The notes: generated by a model not told the origin, from the sequence alone. A stretch of 64,000 bases of DNA from Lacunisphaera sp. (GCA_029945445.1 JAQSCO010000051.1:62001-126000); one strand, 5' to 3'; counted from the first letter of the stretch, positions 9,006 through 17,837 are shown. Made by a program: numbers and translations.

Positions 9006-9773
9006 TCAGGCGGTGGCGGCGGCGAATTCCTGCTTCACCCAGTCGTAGCCCTTGGCCTCGAGCTCGAGCGCGAGGGATTTGTCGCCGCTCTTCACGATGC
9101 GGCCGTCCCACATGACGTGGACGAAGTCCGGCACGATGTAGTCGAGCAGGCGCTGGTAGTGGGTGATGAGGAGGATGCCGGGCGCGGCGGGGGTCTTGCG
9201 CTGGGCGTTGACACCGTCGGCGACGATGCGGAGCGCGTCGATGTCGAGGCCGGAGTCGGTCTCGTCCATCAGGGCGACCTTGGGCTCGAGCATGGCCATC
9301 TGGAGGATCTCGCAGCGCTTCTTCTCGCCACCGGAGAAACCCTCGTTAACGGAGCGCGAGGTGAACTTCCGGTCGATCTTCAGCAGGTCCATCTTCGCGT
9401 AGAGGCGCTTGTAGTAGCCGGTGGCGTCGAGTTCCTCGCCCTCGGCCATGCGGGCCTGCACGGCGGCGCGGAGGAAGTTGGCGATGGAGACGCCGGGGAT
9501 CTCGCTCGGGTATTGGAAGGCGAGGAACAGGCCGGCGCGGGCGCGCTCGTCGGGCTCCATCGCGAGGACCGACTTGCCGTCGAGGACGACGTCGCCGCTC
9601 GTGATCGTATAATCCGGGTGGCCGGCGATGGCCTTGGCGAGCGTGCTCTTGCCGGTGCCGTTGGGCCCCATGATGGCGTGCACTTCGCCCTGCTTGATCG
9701 TCAGGGTGAAGCCCTTGACGATGGGCTTGTCGCCGATGCTGATGTGAAGGTCTTTGATCTCGAGTTGGCTCAT
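9006..9773 (-). CDS. sufC: SufC, Fe-S assembly ATPase
   Basis: A 255-residue ABC-type ATPase with Walker [10 protein letters not shown] (36-44), signature [11 protein letters not shown], Walker [13 protein letters not shown] and the switch His in [12 protein letters not shown]. The sequence, length and position next to sufB identify it as SufC. It is the ATPase of the SufBC2D complex and is soluble, without a membrane partner. It is the first suf gene after the Fur-family regulator, separated by a 46-base AT-rich linker with short near-repeats (GTTGAAAATTGAAGG / GATGAAAGTTGAAAG in plus orientation). Confidence 0.97.
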   Translation of the reverse strand: MSQLEIKDLHISIGDKPIVKGFTLTIKQGEVHAIMGPNGTGKSTLAKAIAGHPDYTITSGDVVLDGKSVLAMEPDERARAGLFLAFQYPSEIPGVSIANFLRAAVQARMAEGEELDATGYYKRLYAKMDLLKIDRKFTSRSVNEGFSGGEKKRCEILQMAMLEPKVALMDETDSGLDIDALRIVADGVNAQRKTPAAPGILLITHYQRLLDYIVPDFVHVMWDGRIVKSGDKSLALELEAKGYDWVKQEFAAATA

Positions 9774-9819
9774 TGCAGTAAGTTGAAAATTGAAGGATGA
9801 AAGTTGAAAGACTGCGGTC

Positions 9820-10251
9820 TCAGTTCGCGCCGGTCTTGGCCGAACCGCGGAAGGTCAGGTCGATGCTGCGAGCGGCGAAGCCGGCGGGCAGAACCTCGTG
9901 CAGGCGGGTCATGACTTCCTCGGGCAGGTCGACGTCGTGGATCTGGCCGGTGGCCTCGTCGTGAAAATGCGCGTGCTGGTGGAGGTTCGGGCAGTAGCGG
10001 GTCGGCGCGCGCTCGAGGTTGACCTGGCGCACGAGACCGCACTGCACGAGCGTGTCGAGGCAGTTGTAGACGGTGGCGAGCGAGATGGTGGGCATCGAGG
10101 CCTTCACCCGGGCGAAAATTTCGTCGGCGGTCGGGTGGTCCCGCTTTTCCAGGATGACCTTGAGGACGACCTCGCGCTGCGCGGTGGGGCGGACATCACA
10201 GGCCTTGAGCCGTTCGCTCAGGGCCGCGTGGTTTTGTTTGGTGGCTGGCAT
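9820..10251 (-). CDS. Fur-family transcriptional regulator, Irr/PerR-like, heading the suf operon
   Basis: A 143-residue Fur-family protein. The winged helix covers about residues 10-85 ([37 protein letters not shown]). The metal-site segment is [17 protein letters not shown] (91-107), with four alternate His residues. The usual CxxC zinc pair right after the His cluster is absent, replaced by DEAT, and there is no second C-terminal CxxC. Lack of CxxC is a feature of Irr-type members. As the first gene of the suf cluster with a palindrome 54 bases upstream, it probably represses the operon and itself. The effector (iron, haem or peroxide) cannot be told from sequence. Confidence 0.85.
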   Translation of the reverse strand: MPATKQNHAALSERLKACDVRPTAQREVVLKVILEKRDHPTADEIFARVKASMPTISLATVYNCLDTLVQCGLVRQVNLERAPTRYCPNLHQHAHFHDEATGQIHDVDLPEEVMTRLHEVLPAGFAARSIDLTFRGSAKTGAN

Positions 10252-10304
10252 GGCGATGGGGAGTGGCTAAACCAAGCCACCAGAGACCCGGTTTCAAGTA
10301 GGAA

Positions 10305-10319
10305 TTAGAATTATTCTAA
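10305..10319. promoter_or_regulatory. Fur-family operator upstream of the fur-suf operon
   Basis: TTAGAATTATTCTAA is a perfect 7-1-7 palindrome in a locally AT-rich stretch, 54 bases upstream of the Fur-family start codon. The 7-1-7 layout is that of PerR boxes, and the TTAGAA-N3-TTCTAA core resembles the Irr-type iron control element. It is the obvious candidate site for autoregulation of the operon. Confidence 0.65.
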
Positions 10320-10366
10320 ATTGCCGCACAGGCCATTCTCCACCTGTGACTTAGGGTGTCACAAAA

Positions 10367-10888
10367 TTACCTTCGCCAGCACCAATGCCAGGGCTCGTAG
10401 CCGATGCGATGCCGGTTACGCCGGGGATAGGAGAGATGAAAACCGAAGCGCGCGGCGTTTTTTCTCAGCCAGAGAAACTCGGCCGTCTTCGCGAAATGCT
10501 CGTCCAGTTTGCAGTCGGCCGGTGAGCCGATATCAATCGCGCGGCCGGTGTGGTGCTCGCTGCAACCGGGCGCGGCAACGAGCCGCAGGATGTCGGCGAT
10601 GCGTTCGTCGGCCGCAAGTTTCCGGCGGATGATTTTGGTTTGCCGCGCGACACTGCGGTAACCCGAGATTGGCAGCAGTTCGATGTTATCGCGTGCGGCG
10701 GCCGCCACCATGCGTTGCCACGCGGCGGCGGCGCGGGGCGTAAGTCGCACGGGTTTGCCGTCGTCCGCGGCGCGGCCGACCAGGGTGAGCGTCCGCGCCT
10801 CGCGTTGCACCGGCAGCTGCCGCGTCCGCGCGTAGTCGGCGGGAATGCCGAGGTCACGATAAATGGCGCGGAGGTGCGGGGAAGGCAT
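10367..10888 (-). CDS. M15-family D-alanyl-D-alanine carboxypeptidase (VanY-like)
   Basis: A 173-residue zinc peptidase domain. The M15B signature is complete: SGYRS (75-79), SxHxxGxAxD as SEHHTGRAID (110-119), and the final YEPWHW (164-169). The zinc ligands are predicted to be His112, Asp119 and His168. Such enzymes trim the terminal D-Ala of peptidoglycan stem peptides. No signal peptide or membrane segment is visible from this start, so export, if any, is unexplained. It lies between the divergent suf operon and a receiver gene on the same strand. Confidence 0.85.
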   Translation of the reverse strand: MPSPHLRAIYRDLGIPADYARTRQLPVQREARTLTLVGRAADDGKPVRLTPRAAAAWQRMVAAAARDNIELLPISGYRSVARQTKIIRRKLAADERIADILRLVAAPGCSEHHTGRAIDIGSPADCKLDEHFAKTAEFLWLRKNAARFGFHLSYPRRNRHRIGYEPWHWCWRR

Positions 10889-10931
10889 GCGGCAATTGTG
10901 CGGCCAGTCCGCGCCCCTGCAAGCCGCGGCG

Positions 10932-11342
10932 TCAAATCCGCAAGTGCTGCCTGAGGTAGGTAATCAGCTCCGGCAGGATGATCGGTTTGGCCAGCATGGG
11001 AAATTTCCCGCCTAGTCCGCCACCCGCGGCAATTTCCTCTCTCGTGAGCAGCGACGTCAAAAATACAATCGGCACGGCCTTAAATCTGGGATCCGCCTGA
11101 AAGGCCTCGGCCAGGGCCCCGCCATCCATGTCGGGCATCCTCACATCCAGCAAAATCAAGTGCGGGCGAAACTCCGCCGCCGCGGCCAGCGCCTTCTTGG
11201 CCTCATTCACTTCCTTCACCACATAGTCGTTGGTGCGCTCCAAGCAGTTCTTCACCAGCTGAGTGTCGCTGGTTTTGTCATCCACCACCATGATGCGCTT
11301 TTTCTCCGGAATTTCAGGGGGTCGCGTGGTGAACATGGGCAT
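10932..11342 (-). CDS. Single-domain response regulator
   Basis: A 136-residue receiver-only protein. The acidic pocket VVDD (19-22), phosphoacceptor Asp66 in LLLDVRMPDMDG, Thr in FLTSLLT and the conserved Lys in LAKPI are all present, so it should be phosphorylated normally. No output domain follows, so it probably works through protein contacts, as CheY or Spo0F do. A start two codons later (ATG 11336) is equally possible. No kinase is adjacent; the kinases of this window are at 50-62 kb. Confidence 0.85.
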   Translation of the reverse strand: MPMFTTRPPEIPEKKRIMVVDDKTSDTQLVKNCLERTNDYVVKEVNEAKKALAAAAEFRPHLILLDVRMPDMDGGALAEAFQADPRFKAVPIVFLTSLLTREEIAAGGGLGGKFPMLAKPIILPELITYLRQHLRI

Positions 11343-11415
11343 TCTTGATTAGCCTGCCAGTCTATCGGGTTTGCCCCGCCGCCGGCTATCAGGTGAACTC
11401 CCTAATGCAAGGACC

Positions 11416-12360
11416 CTATCCGCCCTTCCCCGCCAGCCAGCGCTCGGCCTCGATCGCGGCCTGGCAACCCATGCCTGCGGCGGTGATGGCCTGGCGGTAA
11501 TGGTGGTCGGCGCAGTCGCCCGCGACGTAGACGCCCGGCGTCTTGGTGTTCACCTGGCTGTGGCCCGTCGGCACAAAGTAACCCTGGTCGTCGGTATCCA
11601 CGGCCTCCTTGAAGGCCGCGGTGTTGGGCACGTGGCCGATGGCGACGAAGATGCCCTTCACCGGCAGCACGGTCTCGGCGCCGGTCTTGACGTTCTTCAC
11701 CTTCAGGCCGCTGACGGCGCCTTCGGCGACGCCCTCGATGCTGACCGGCACGCTGTCCCACACCGGCGAGATCTTCGGGTGCGAGGTGGCGCGGTCGGCC
11801 ATGATCTTCGAGGCGCGCAACGAGTCGCGGCGGTGGACGAGGTAGACCTTGCTCGCGAAACGCGTGAGGAACAGGGCCTCCTCGGCGGCGCTGTCGCCGC
11901 CGCCGATGACGGCGACGTCCATCTTGCGGTAGAACGCACCGTCGCAGGTCGCGCAGGTCGTCACGCCCTTGCCGCCGTAAAGTTCCTTCTCGCCCGGGAT
12001 GCCGGTGAGGCGCGGCGAGGCGCCGGTGGCGACGATGATGGTCTTCGCCTTGATCTCGCGATCGGCGAGCTTGAGCGTGTAGGGCCACGCGGAGGTATCG
12101 AGGCCGGTCACCGTGCCGCGCTCGTAGCGCGTGCCGAATTTTTCCGCCTGCTTGCGGAGGTTCTGCATCAGCTGGAAGCCGTCGATGCCCTCGGGGAAGC
12201 CCGGGAAATTCTCGACCTCAGAGGTCGTGGTCAGCTGCCCGCCGGGCAGGATGCCCTCGAGGACGAGGGGCGACAGGTTCGCGCGACCGGTGTAGATGGC
12301 GGCGGTGAGGCCGGCGCAGCCGGTGCCGACGATGACGACGTTTTCGACTTTGGCGGACAT
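11416..12360 (-). CDS. trxB: Thioredoxin reductase
   Basis: A 314-residue protein from the ATG at 12360, which gives the normal N-terminus [17 protein letters not shown] with the FAD-binding GxGxxG at 12-17. The frame stays open upstream, but that sequence is not protein-like. The redox-active CATC is at 136-139 ([12 protein letters not shown]), the NADPH-binding motif is [12 protein letters not shown], and the C-terminal FAD motif is [21 protein letters not shown]. It reduces thioredoxin with NADPH in the cytoplasm. It is divergent from the M19 dipeptidase gene with 112 bases between the starts. Confidence 0.95.
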   Translation of the reverse strand: MSAKVENVVIVGTGCAGLTAAIYTGRANLSPLVLEGILPGGQLTTTSEVENFPGFPEGIDGFQLMQNLRKQAEKFGTRYERGTVTGLDTSAWPYTLKLADREIKAKTIIVATGASPRLTGIPGEKELYGGKGVTTCATCDGAFYRKMDVAVIGGGDSAAEEALFLTRFASKVYLVHRRDSLRASKIMADRATSHPKISPVWDSVPVSIEGVAEGAVSGLKVKNVKTGAETVLPVKGIFVAIGHVPNTAAFKEAVDTDDQGYFVPTGHSQVNTKTPGVYVAGDCADHHYRQAITAAGMGCQAAIEAERWLAGKGG

Positions 12361-12472
12361 GGGAATGAAGCGCCCAAATGAGCCCAACATTCCGGCCAGC
12401 GCAACTCCGGAGATGTCATTTGGGTCGAAAGAACCAGTTGCCCCCGGGCAAAACGCCGCCTTGCCTCCCCGT

Positions 12473-13606
12473 ATGCCCGCGACCGCGCTGCACGAGCGCC
12501 TCTTCAAGATCGACACCCACAGCGACACGCCGACCGCGTGCCTGATGAAGCCCGGCTGGGATTTCGCCGCCCGGCATGACGTCGCCACGGACCGCACCCA
12601 GTGCGACCTGCCGCGCATGGCGGGCCACGTCGACGCGATGGTCTTCGCCGTGTTCACCACGCAGGCGGCGCGGACGCCGGCCGGCTTCGCGCAGGCACAG
12701 GCCTCGGCGATGAAGGTCTTCGAGCGCACCCACGAGGTCATCCGCCAGAACGCCGCCTCCTGCGCGCTCGCCCTCACCGCGGCCGACGGTCCGCGCCTCA
12801 AGGCCGAGGGCCGGCGTGCGCTCTACTTAAGTATAGAGAACAGCTACTCGCTCGGGCTCGACGTCGCCAACGTCGCCCGGTTCCACGCGCTCGGGGTGCG
12901 CATGCTCGGTTTCAATCACATGCTCAATAACGACCTCGCCGACTCGTCCACCGACCCGCGCGGACCGGAGTGGGGCGGGCTGAGCCCGTTCGGCGGCGAG
13001 ATCGTGCTCGAGTGCAACCGGCTCGGGGTGATCCTCGACGCCTCGCACGCCTCGGACGCCGCGCTGCGGGACCTGCTGAAAATCTCCCGGGCGCCGGTCG
13101 TGCTCTCGCACTCGGGCTGCTGCGCGGTGTGCGACCACCCGCGCAACATCGGTGATGAACTCATCCGCGCGCTCGCGGCGAAAGGCGGCGTATTGCAGAT
13201 GAACGCGCTGCCCATCGCCGTGCGCCACCTGCCCGACGACGGCCGCGCCGCCGCGACCGGCGAATTCCTGCTGCGCCTCAAGGACACCGTGCTCACGCCC
13301 GAGCTGCGCGCCACGCTCAGCGCCGAGTGGCGCCGCCTCGACGAGAAATACCCCAATCCGCCCGCGACGCTCGACGACTATGTGGAGCACATCGTGCACG
13401 GCGTCGAGGTGGCCGGCATCGGCCACCTCGGCATCGGCTGCGACTTTGACGGCGGCGGCGGCGTGAAGGGACTGAACGAGGTGAGTGATTATCCGAACCT
13501 CACCCAGGCGCTGCTCGACCGCGGCTTTACCGAGGCTGACCTCGCGAAGCTCTGGGGCGGCAACACGCTGCGCGTCATGCGCGCATGCGAGCAGATGGCC
13601 GGATAG
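12473..13606 (+). CDS. M19 family (renal-type) dipeptidase
   Basis: A 377-residue protein from ATG 12473; the frame is open further upstream, but that part overlaps the trxB promoter region. The N-terminal zinc motif HSD (16-18, in [11 protein letters not shown]), the bridging Glu in LYLSIENSY, the His of [11 protein letters not shown] and the Asp of IGCDFDGGG fit the M19 binuclear site. These enzymes cleave dipeptides, including D-amino acid or dehydro types. No signal peptide is present. It is followed by a long perfect hairpin in the junction with the convergent ATP-grasp gene. Confidence 0.9.
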   Translation: MPATALHERLFKIDTHSDTPTACLMKPGWDFAARHDVATDRTQCDLPRMAGHVDAMVFAVFTTQAARTPAGFAQAQASAMKVFERTHEVIRQNAASCALALTAADGPRLKAEGRRALYLSIENSYSLGLDVANVARFHALGVRMLGFNHMLNNDLADSSTDPRGPEWGGLSPFGGEIVLECNRLGVILDASHASDAALRDLLKISRAPVVLSHSGCCAVCDHPRNIGDELIRALAAKGGVLQMNALPIAVRHLPDDGRAAATGEFLLRLKDTVLTPELRATLSAEWRRLDEKYPNPPATLDDYVEHIVHGVEVAGIGHLGIGCDFDGGGGVKGLNEVSDYPNLTQALLDRGFTEADLAKLWGGNTLRVMRACEQMAG

Positions 13607-13617
13607 CCTTTACTGTA

Positions 13618-13671
13618 GGAGGGGCTTTAGGCCCCGATTCCTATGTGCTGATCGGGGCCTAAAGCCCCTCC
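13618..13671. repeat. 21-bp-stem hairpin repeat in a convergent junction (copy 1)
   Basis: Arms 13618-13638 and 13651-13671 are perfect 21-bp inverted copies (GGAGGGGCTTTAGGCCCCGA and complement) with a 12-base loop. The element lies between the stops of the M19 gene (+) and the ATP-grasp gene (-). A second, slightly diverged copy sits in another convergent junction at 32761-32819. It lacks a clear T tract but could stop or protect both transcripts. Confidence 0.85.
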
Positions 13672-13687
13672 TCCAGTTTCAATCAGT

Positions 13688-14890
13688 TCAGTCCGTCGCC
13701 TTGTCCGGCGCCGGGGCGCTGGCGTGGAAATCCCGCTGTACGCGCGCGAGGAACTCGCGCTGCAGCTCCTCGACGCGCGCCGCGCTGGGCGAACGCCAGA
13801 CGAGGCCGACGTGGTGACGCTTGGGAATGCGCAGCACGACTTCGGGGGCGTCGAACGCCGCGAGGTCGGGCCATTCCTGCCGCGCCAGCGACACGAGCAG
13901 GCCGGCGTAGTCCTTCCGGTAGTCGCCGACGCGGTAGGCCGCCTCCTGCGTCTCGACCTTGGCCCACTCGCGCCAGAGGTTGAGGCCGGTGGCGGCCTCG
14001 ATCAGGTCCATGATGTTCGCTCCCCCGACGCGCGCGGAGGTCTCGAGAAAATAAAACGTGCCGTCCGCCGCGCGGATGAACTCCGTGTGCGAGGCGCCGC
14101 GCACGTGGCCCATCGCGGCGAGCACGCCAGCGTTGGCGGCGAGCAGCGCGCGTTCCTCGACCGAGCCGTGCTCGCAGATCACCGTGGAAAAGATGCCGCC
14201 GCCGTGCATCACCTCAAGCGGCGGCGCGCCGTAGCGGCTGGCGATGGCGAAGACCACGAGGCAGTCCGACACGATCGAGTCCACGTGGTAGACGCGGCCG
14301 GGCACGAAGGCCTCGAGCAGGTGGTAGGACTGCTGGTCGCCGAGTGCGTCAAGCGCGGGCCAGAGTTCGTCGGGCGAGTTGATCTTCCTGATGCCGAGGG
14401 CGGAGGCCGAGAGGCGCGGCTTAAGCAGCCACGGGCCGGGCACGTCGCGCATGAAGCCGCGGAGCGTATCGTAATTGATCACCGGGCAGAAGTCCGGCAC
14501 CGGGATCCCCGCCTCCAGCGCCTGGAGGCGCATGGCGAGCTTGTCGCGGAAGTAGCGGGCGGTCGTGTCGCCCATCCCGGGCACGCGCAGGTGCTCGCGC
14601 AGCGCGGCGGCGGTCTCGACGTCGAAGTCGTCGAGCGCGACGATCCGGTCGATGCGCCGCGTGCGCGCCATGAAGCTGACACCCTTGATGACGTCGTCGC
14701 GGTTCCAGATCTTGTCGACGTCGGGCATGTAGAAGATTTCGTCGAGCGCCTCGCGTGGCCAGTCGGCGCCCTGAAGGGACTTGGACGTGAGCAGATAGAC
14801 GCACCAGCCCTGGCGCTTCGCCTCGCGGAGGAACTCGTGGCCCTTGTGGTAGCTGGCCAGGCAGAGGATGGTCTTGGTGGGCTCGCTCAT
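13688..14890 (-). CDS. ATP-grasp domain protein
   Basis: A 400-residue protein. An N-terminal alpha/beta domain (TILCLASYHKGHEFLREAKRQGW, IDRIVALDDFDVETAAAL) is followed by an ATP-grasp fold: KLAMRLQALEAGIPVPDFCPV, PWLLKPRLSASALGIRKI (ATP lysine), SYHLLEAFVPGRVYHVDSIV and FLETSARVGGANIMDLIEAATG (metal-binding region). The layout resembles carboxylate-amine ligases of the carbamoyl-phosphate synthase/biotin carboxylase type. The substrate is unknown, and no biosynthetic neighbours help. It ends in the junction with the hairpin repeat. Confidence 0.85.
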   Translation of the reverse strand: MSEPTKTILCLASYHKGHEFLREAKRQGWCVYLLTSKSLQGADWPREALDEIFYMPDVDKIWNRDDVIKGVSFMARTRRIDRIVALDDFDVETAAALREHLRVPGMGDTTARYFRDKLAMRLQALEAGIPVPDFCPVINYDTLRGFMRDVPGPWLLKPRLSASALGIRKINSPDELWPALDALGDQQSYHLLEAFVPGRVYHVDSIVSDCLVVFAIASRYGAPPLEVMHGGGIFSTVICEHGSVEERALLAANAGVLAAMGHVRGASHTEFIRAADGTFYFLETSARVGGANIMDLIEAATGLNLWREWAKVETQEAAYRVGDYRKDYAGLLVSLARQEWPDLAAFDAPEVVLRIPKRHHVGLVWRSPSAARVEELQREFLARVQRDFHASAPAPDKATD

Positions 14891-14961
14891 GCGTGAAGCG
14901 CGGATGTGCAGGATGTATGCCGCGCCCGGAACGCGAACGAGCCTAATCTAATGTCCCCCGC

Positions 14962-15894
14962 TTACGGTCGGTCTGGCGGAGGCCGGCCACCCGGGGGCGG
15001 GCCGCGCCGCCCGCCCGGGCCACCGCGACTGAAGCTCGGATCGGGCGTGCCGCGGAACGCGCGCGGGATGAACGGAAAGTCCGGCGTGATCACGTAATAG
15101 AAACTTCCCTGCGGAAACTCGGGGGTCACGCCGAAGCCTCCGCTGCACTCGTCAAGGTCGCCGCTGCCGGCGGCATATTCGAAATCCTCGACGAACACGC
15201 CGTCATAGGCACCCGTCGGCCCGCCGTCCGTGCCGGGCCGCGATCCCTTTTTTAGCCGGTAGCTGGATTTCAGCATGACGACCGGGCTGGCCGCATCCTT
15301 TGCGTCGCGGTAACCCCACACGCCGTAGATGGGAAACCCGTCCGCGGCCCAGCCGAGCAGGGTCAGCGCGGGCTGGCCGCCGGAGAGGCGTGCAAGCAGC
15401 GCGGTGGGGATGCCGTGGTAGTGATAGGCGCCGTTGGGCTGCACGTGGGCGTTGTTGGCGTCGAGCCCGAGCGAGAAGCCGCCGCCCTTGGCGTCGTAAT
15501 GCCAGCCGGACTCCATGTCGTCCTGCCAGGCCTCGGCGGTGCCGGGATCGAACAGCACGCCGTTCAGGGCGATGCCGAACGGCTGGCGGTGCAGCGGCGT
15601 GGGCTTGGGGTTGGCCACGGGCTTCGCGGGCACGGTGAAGCGGTAGTGCTGCGCGGTGATCCGGTTGGGGTTGTCGGCGTTGGGGAATTTCCCGGTGGCG
15701 TGGTCGGGCAGGCCGTTGGCGGTGATCACCCGTTTGTCGCCCTCGATCATGATGCGCACCTCGCTCGGACCGGGCGCGGCGTCCGTGGCGGGCACAAGGG
15801 TGACGCCCTGGTTCTGCGTGGCGGAATGGTTGGGATGGGCACCCAGCGTCGCGGCGCTGGCGAGGAACAGGAGGACCGGGCGGGGGAAGCGCAT
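14962..15894 (-). CDS. Secreted YHYH-domain protein
   Basis: A 310-residue protein with a signal peptide (MRFPRPVLLFLASAATLGAH). The central region carries the YHYH domain: GFSLGLDANNAHVQPNGAYHYHGIP, LLGWAADGFPIYGVWGYRD, and a late DECSGGFGVTPEFPQGSFYYVITPDFPFIPRAF. These proteins are common in marine and soil bacteria; the His/Tyr-rich centre suggests metal binding, but function is not established. The last 25 residues are a Gly/Pro/Arg-rich low-complexity tail (RGGPGGRRGPPPGG). The gene stands alone. Confidence 0.85.
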   Translation of the reverse strand: MRFPRPVLLFLASAATLGAHPNHSATQNQGVTLVPATDAAPGPSEVRIMIEGDKRVITANGLPDHATGKFPNADNPNRITAQHYRFTVPAKPVANPKPTPLHRQPFGIALNGVLFDPGTAEAWQDDMESGWHYDAKGGGFSLGLDANNAHVQPNGAYHYHGIPTALLARLSGGQPALTLLGWAADGFPIYGVWGYRDAKDAASPVVMLKSSYRLKKGSRPGTDGGPTGAYDGVFVEDFEYAAGSGDLDECSGGFGVTPEFPQGSFYYVITPDFPFIPRAFRGTPDPSFSRGGPGGRRGPPPGGRPPPDRP

Positions 15895-16124
15895 GACTCA
15901 ACAGACGGCAGAATCGGCGCCGGATTACAAGAAGGGGCAAAAGTCCGGCCGGGTCAGGCGCCTAGGGCTTGGCTTTCTTGGGGTGTAGCGCTGCGGCGAC
16001 AGGCCGGGATCAGTCGCGCAGCCTTCGCTGCGGCTGAGCGGCCCGCCCGGGCTCAGTCCGGCGTGGCCAACAGTAGAAAATTTATATTTGCACGCTGTGG
16101 AAAAAGCCCGCATCAACTCCGGCC

Positions 16125-16232
16125 GTGAACCTTTCCGCCTCCCTGCGCCTGATTTCGACGACCGCCAAGATGGTGGCCGTTAAGCGCCTTTGGCTGCCTG
16201 TCCGGGCTCGGCGAAGCATGGTTCACACGTAA
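16125..16232 (+). CDS. Possible 35-residue small protein or part of a small RNA
   Basis: A GTG-initiated frame codes for a short basic peptide (starts MNLSASLRLISTTAKMVAV, ends RARRSMVHT, stop TAA). It is supported only by context: an AT-rich, promoter-like segment lies at 16076-16090 and a strong intrinsic terminator starts 31 bases after the stop, so something short is transcribed here. No Shine-Dalgarno sequence precedes the GTG and I recognise no family. A non-coding RNA of about 180-200 bases is an equally good reading. Confidence 0.25.
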   Translation: MNLSASLRLISTTAKMVAVKRLWLPVRARRSMVHT

Positions 16233-16262
16233 TTCGCGAAACAATAAAACCACTTCCACCCG

Positions 16263-16295
16263 AGCCCGACTCCTCCGAGTCGGGCTTTTTCGTTT
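16263..16295 (+). terminator. Strong intrinsic terminator upstream of the 16315 gene
   Basis: A perfect 10-bp stem (AGCCCGACTC 16263-16272, GAGTCGGGCT 16277-16286) with a four-base loop runs into a T-rich tract on the plus strand. It lies before, not after, a recognisable gene on that strand, so it must end a short transcript from about 16080 or act as an attenuator for the methyltransferase gene at 16315. Confidence 0.82.
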
Positions 16296-16314
16296 TCCTC
16301 ACCCCGCCACGCCC

Positions 16315-17067
16315 ATGCCCACGCTTCTCACCCCGCCCCCGCCGCCGTCCCTCCGGACGGAACTGCCGGACGTGTCGTTCTTCGGACGCACGTTCGAGGA
16401 ATACACGCGCTTCTTCGCCCTCGATGCGGGGGCGCTGCGCCGCACCGCCGTGCTCGACGTCGCCGCGGGCCCGTCGTCCTTCACCGCCGAGGCCATCCGC
16501 CAGGGCATCGACGCCGTGGCGGTCGACCCGCTCTACAGCCGCACGACGGCCGAGCTGTCCGCGCTGGCCCGCACGGACTACCGCCGCATGTTCGCGCAGA
16601 TGCGCGCGAAGCCGCAGCTTTTCCGCCTGAAGTCCTTCCCGTCCTTCGCCGCGGCCGAGGCCGACCGGAAGCTGGCGGCGCAGCGTTTCCTCGCCGACTA
16701 CGACAACAACCTCCGGCACGGCCGCTACGTGCGGGCCGCGCTGCCCGCGCTGCCGTTCCTCGACCAGGGCTTCTCGCTCGTGCTCTGCGCCCACCTGCTG
16801 TTCACCTACGCGGACCGGTTCGACTACGCGTGGCACCTGGCCGCATGCCGCGAACTCGTGCGCGTGACGACCGGCGAGGTGCGGATCCATCCGGTGTGCG
16901 GCGCCGCCGGCCGGCCCTACGCGCAGCTTGACCAGCTCCGCGCCGACCTGGCCGCCGCGGGCATCCGCAGTGACATCGTGCCGGTGGACTACGAGTTTTT
17001 CCGGGGCAGCAACAGCCTGCTCGTCCTCCGCCGCGACCGCGCGCTGCGGCGTTTGGTCGCGACGTGA
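16315..17067 (+). CDS. SAM-dependent methyltransferase-like protein
   Basis: A 250-residue protein. Motif I appears as VLDVAAGPSSFTAEA followed by a strand ending in Asp (AVAVDPLY), and post-motif strands are seen in FSLVLCAHLLFTY and LVRVTTGEVRIHPV, so a Rossmann-type methyltransferase fold is likely. The region FLADYDNNLRHGRYVRAALPALPF resembles small methyltransferases found next to catabolic genes in many bacteria. The ATG at 16315 follows a strong terminator by about 20 bases, so the gene may need its own promoter inside that gap or readthrough. Substrate unknown. Confidence 0.7.
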   Translation: MPTLLTPPPPPSLRTELPDVSFFGRTFEEYTRFFALDAGALRRTAVLDVAAGPSSFTAEAIRQGIDAVAVDPLYSRTTAELSALARTDYRRMFAQMRAKPQLFRLKSFPSFAAAEADRKLAAQRFLADYDNNLRHGRYVRAALPALPFLDQGFSLVLCAHLLFTYADRFDYAWHLAACRELVRVTTGEVRIHPVCGAAGRPYAQLDQLRADLAAAGIRSDIVPVDYEFFRGSNSLLVLRRDRALRRLVAT

Positions 17068-17070
17068 GGC

Positions 17071-17111
17071 GCCCCGGCTGAGGTCAACTATTGGTTGATA
17101 TCAGCCGGGGC
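17071..17111 (+). terminator. Long hairpin after the methyltransferase gene
   Basis: GCCCCGGCTGA (17071-17081) pairs with TCAGCCGGGGC (17101-17111), and inside it TCAAC pairs with GTTGA. The hairpin starts four bases after the stop. There is no T tract, so termination would be weak or Rho-assisted; 3'-end protection is an alternative. The remainder to 17401 (290 bases) shows no convincing gene. Confidence 0.5.
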
Positions 17112-17401
17112 GGCGGGGGATCCTGCGCCGGCCGTGGGATGGTGAAAAAATCCCACCCGCGGGAAACACGCGTTTCACTTTCGGCGGACTCCGGGTGGAG
17201 GCAGGGGAGGCCGACCGGCCGGCTCATTTTTCTTTTCGCTTGGGTGCAACTAGTAGCGGCCGCGCCGTGTTAGTTGGCATGGGCACTGCAAAGAGCCCGG
17301 CACACGCGCGCTGGCGAAAAACGCGAGCCCCCCGGATCACCCGGGACCCGCAACACAACCGAAACCCCCGCAACGCTCCGCTCACCCGGAGTCCCCATCC
17401 C

Positions 17402-17773
17402 ATGAATAAGAAGTCCATCGTCCTCGCCGCCGCCATCCTCGGCCTGCTGTCCTCCTCCGCCTTCGCCACCACCACCGCTGCGCACCACCAAGCCGCCGCC
17501 GCCGCCTCGAAGTTCGAGGCGCCCGTCGTCACCAAGGTCGTCAGCCCCACCGGTCTCGCGAGCCGCTACAAGGGCGAAACCCTCGAGCTCACCTTCACCG
17601 TCAGCGCGGACGGCAAGACGCACAACATCGGCCTGCTGCACGTCAGCGACGAGCAGCTCACCCAGAGCATGATCGCCGCCGTCTCCCAGTGGGAGTTCAC
17701 GCCGGGCCGTAGGAACGGCACGCCGGTCTCCACCCGCGTCGTGCTGCCGATCGAGCTCGTCGAGCGCTCGTAA
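17402..17773 (+). CDS. Small periplasmic TonB-C-domain protein
   Basis: A 123-residue protein from ATG 17402, which begins a clear signal peptide (MNKKSIVLAAAILGLLSSSAFA). The frame is open upstream to 17195, but that stretch is not protein-like. The mature domain (PVVTKVVSPTGLASRYKGETLELTFTVSADGKTHNI, AAVSQWEFTPGRRNGTPVSTRVVLPIEL) has the strand pattern and the WxFxPgxxxGxpV signature of TonB C-terminal domains. It has no membrane anchor or Pro-rich spacer, so it is not a classical TonB and probably works as a free periplasmic module. Confidence 0.78.
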   Translation: MNKKSIVLAAAILGLLSSSAFATTTAAHHQAAAAASKFEAPVVTKVVSPTGLASRYKGETLELTFTVSADGKTHNIGLLHVSDEQLTQSMIAAVSQWEFTPGRRNGTPVSTRVVLPIELVERS

Positions 17774-17837
17774 GCTTCGTGCACGGTCGCGGGCTTCCCG
17801 TTGCCGCGGGCTCGCGGCCCGGCATCAGTCCCGCAGG

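Noticed and set aside
15925-16116. 63-codon minus-strand frame upstream of the YHYH gene
   Set aside because: Pro/Ser/Arg-rich translation without conserved pattern or ribosome binding site; more likely promoter-region DNA.
17251-17265. ACTAGTAGCGGCCGC, identical to part of a common cloning suffix (SpeI-NotI)
   Set aside because: It is only 15 bases in GC-rich DNA, the flanks do not continue the suffix (no PstI site) and nothing else looks like vector. Chance is the simplest explanation, though a read check would settle it.
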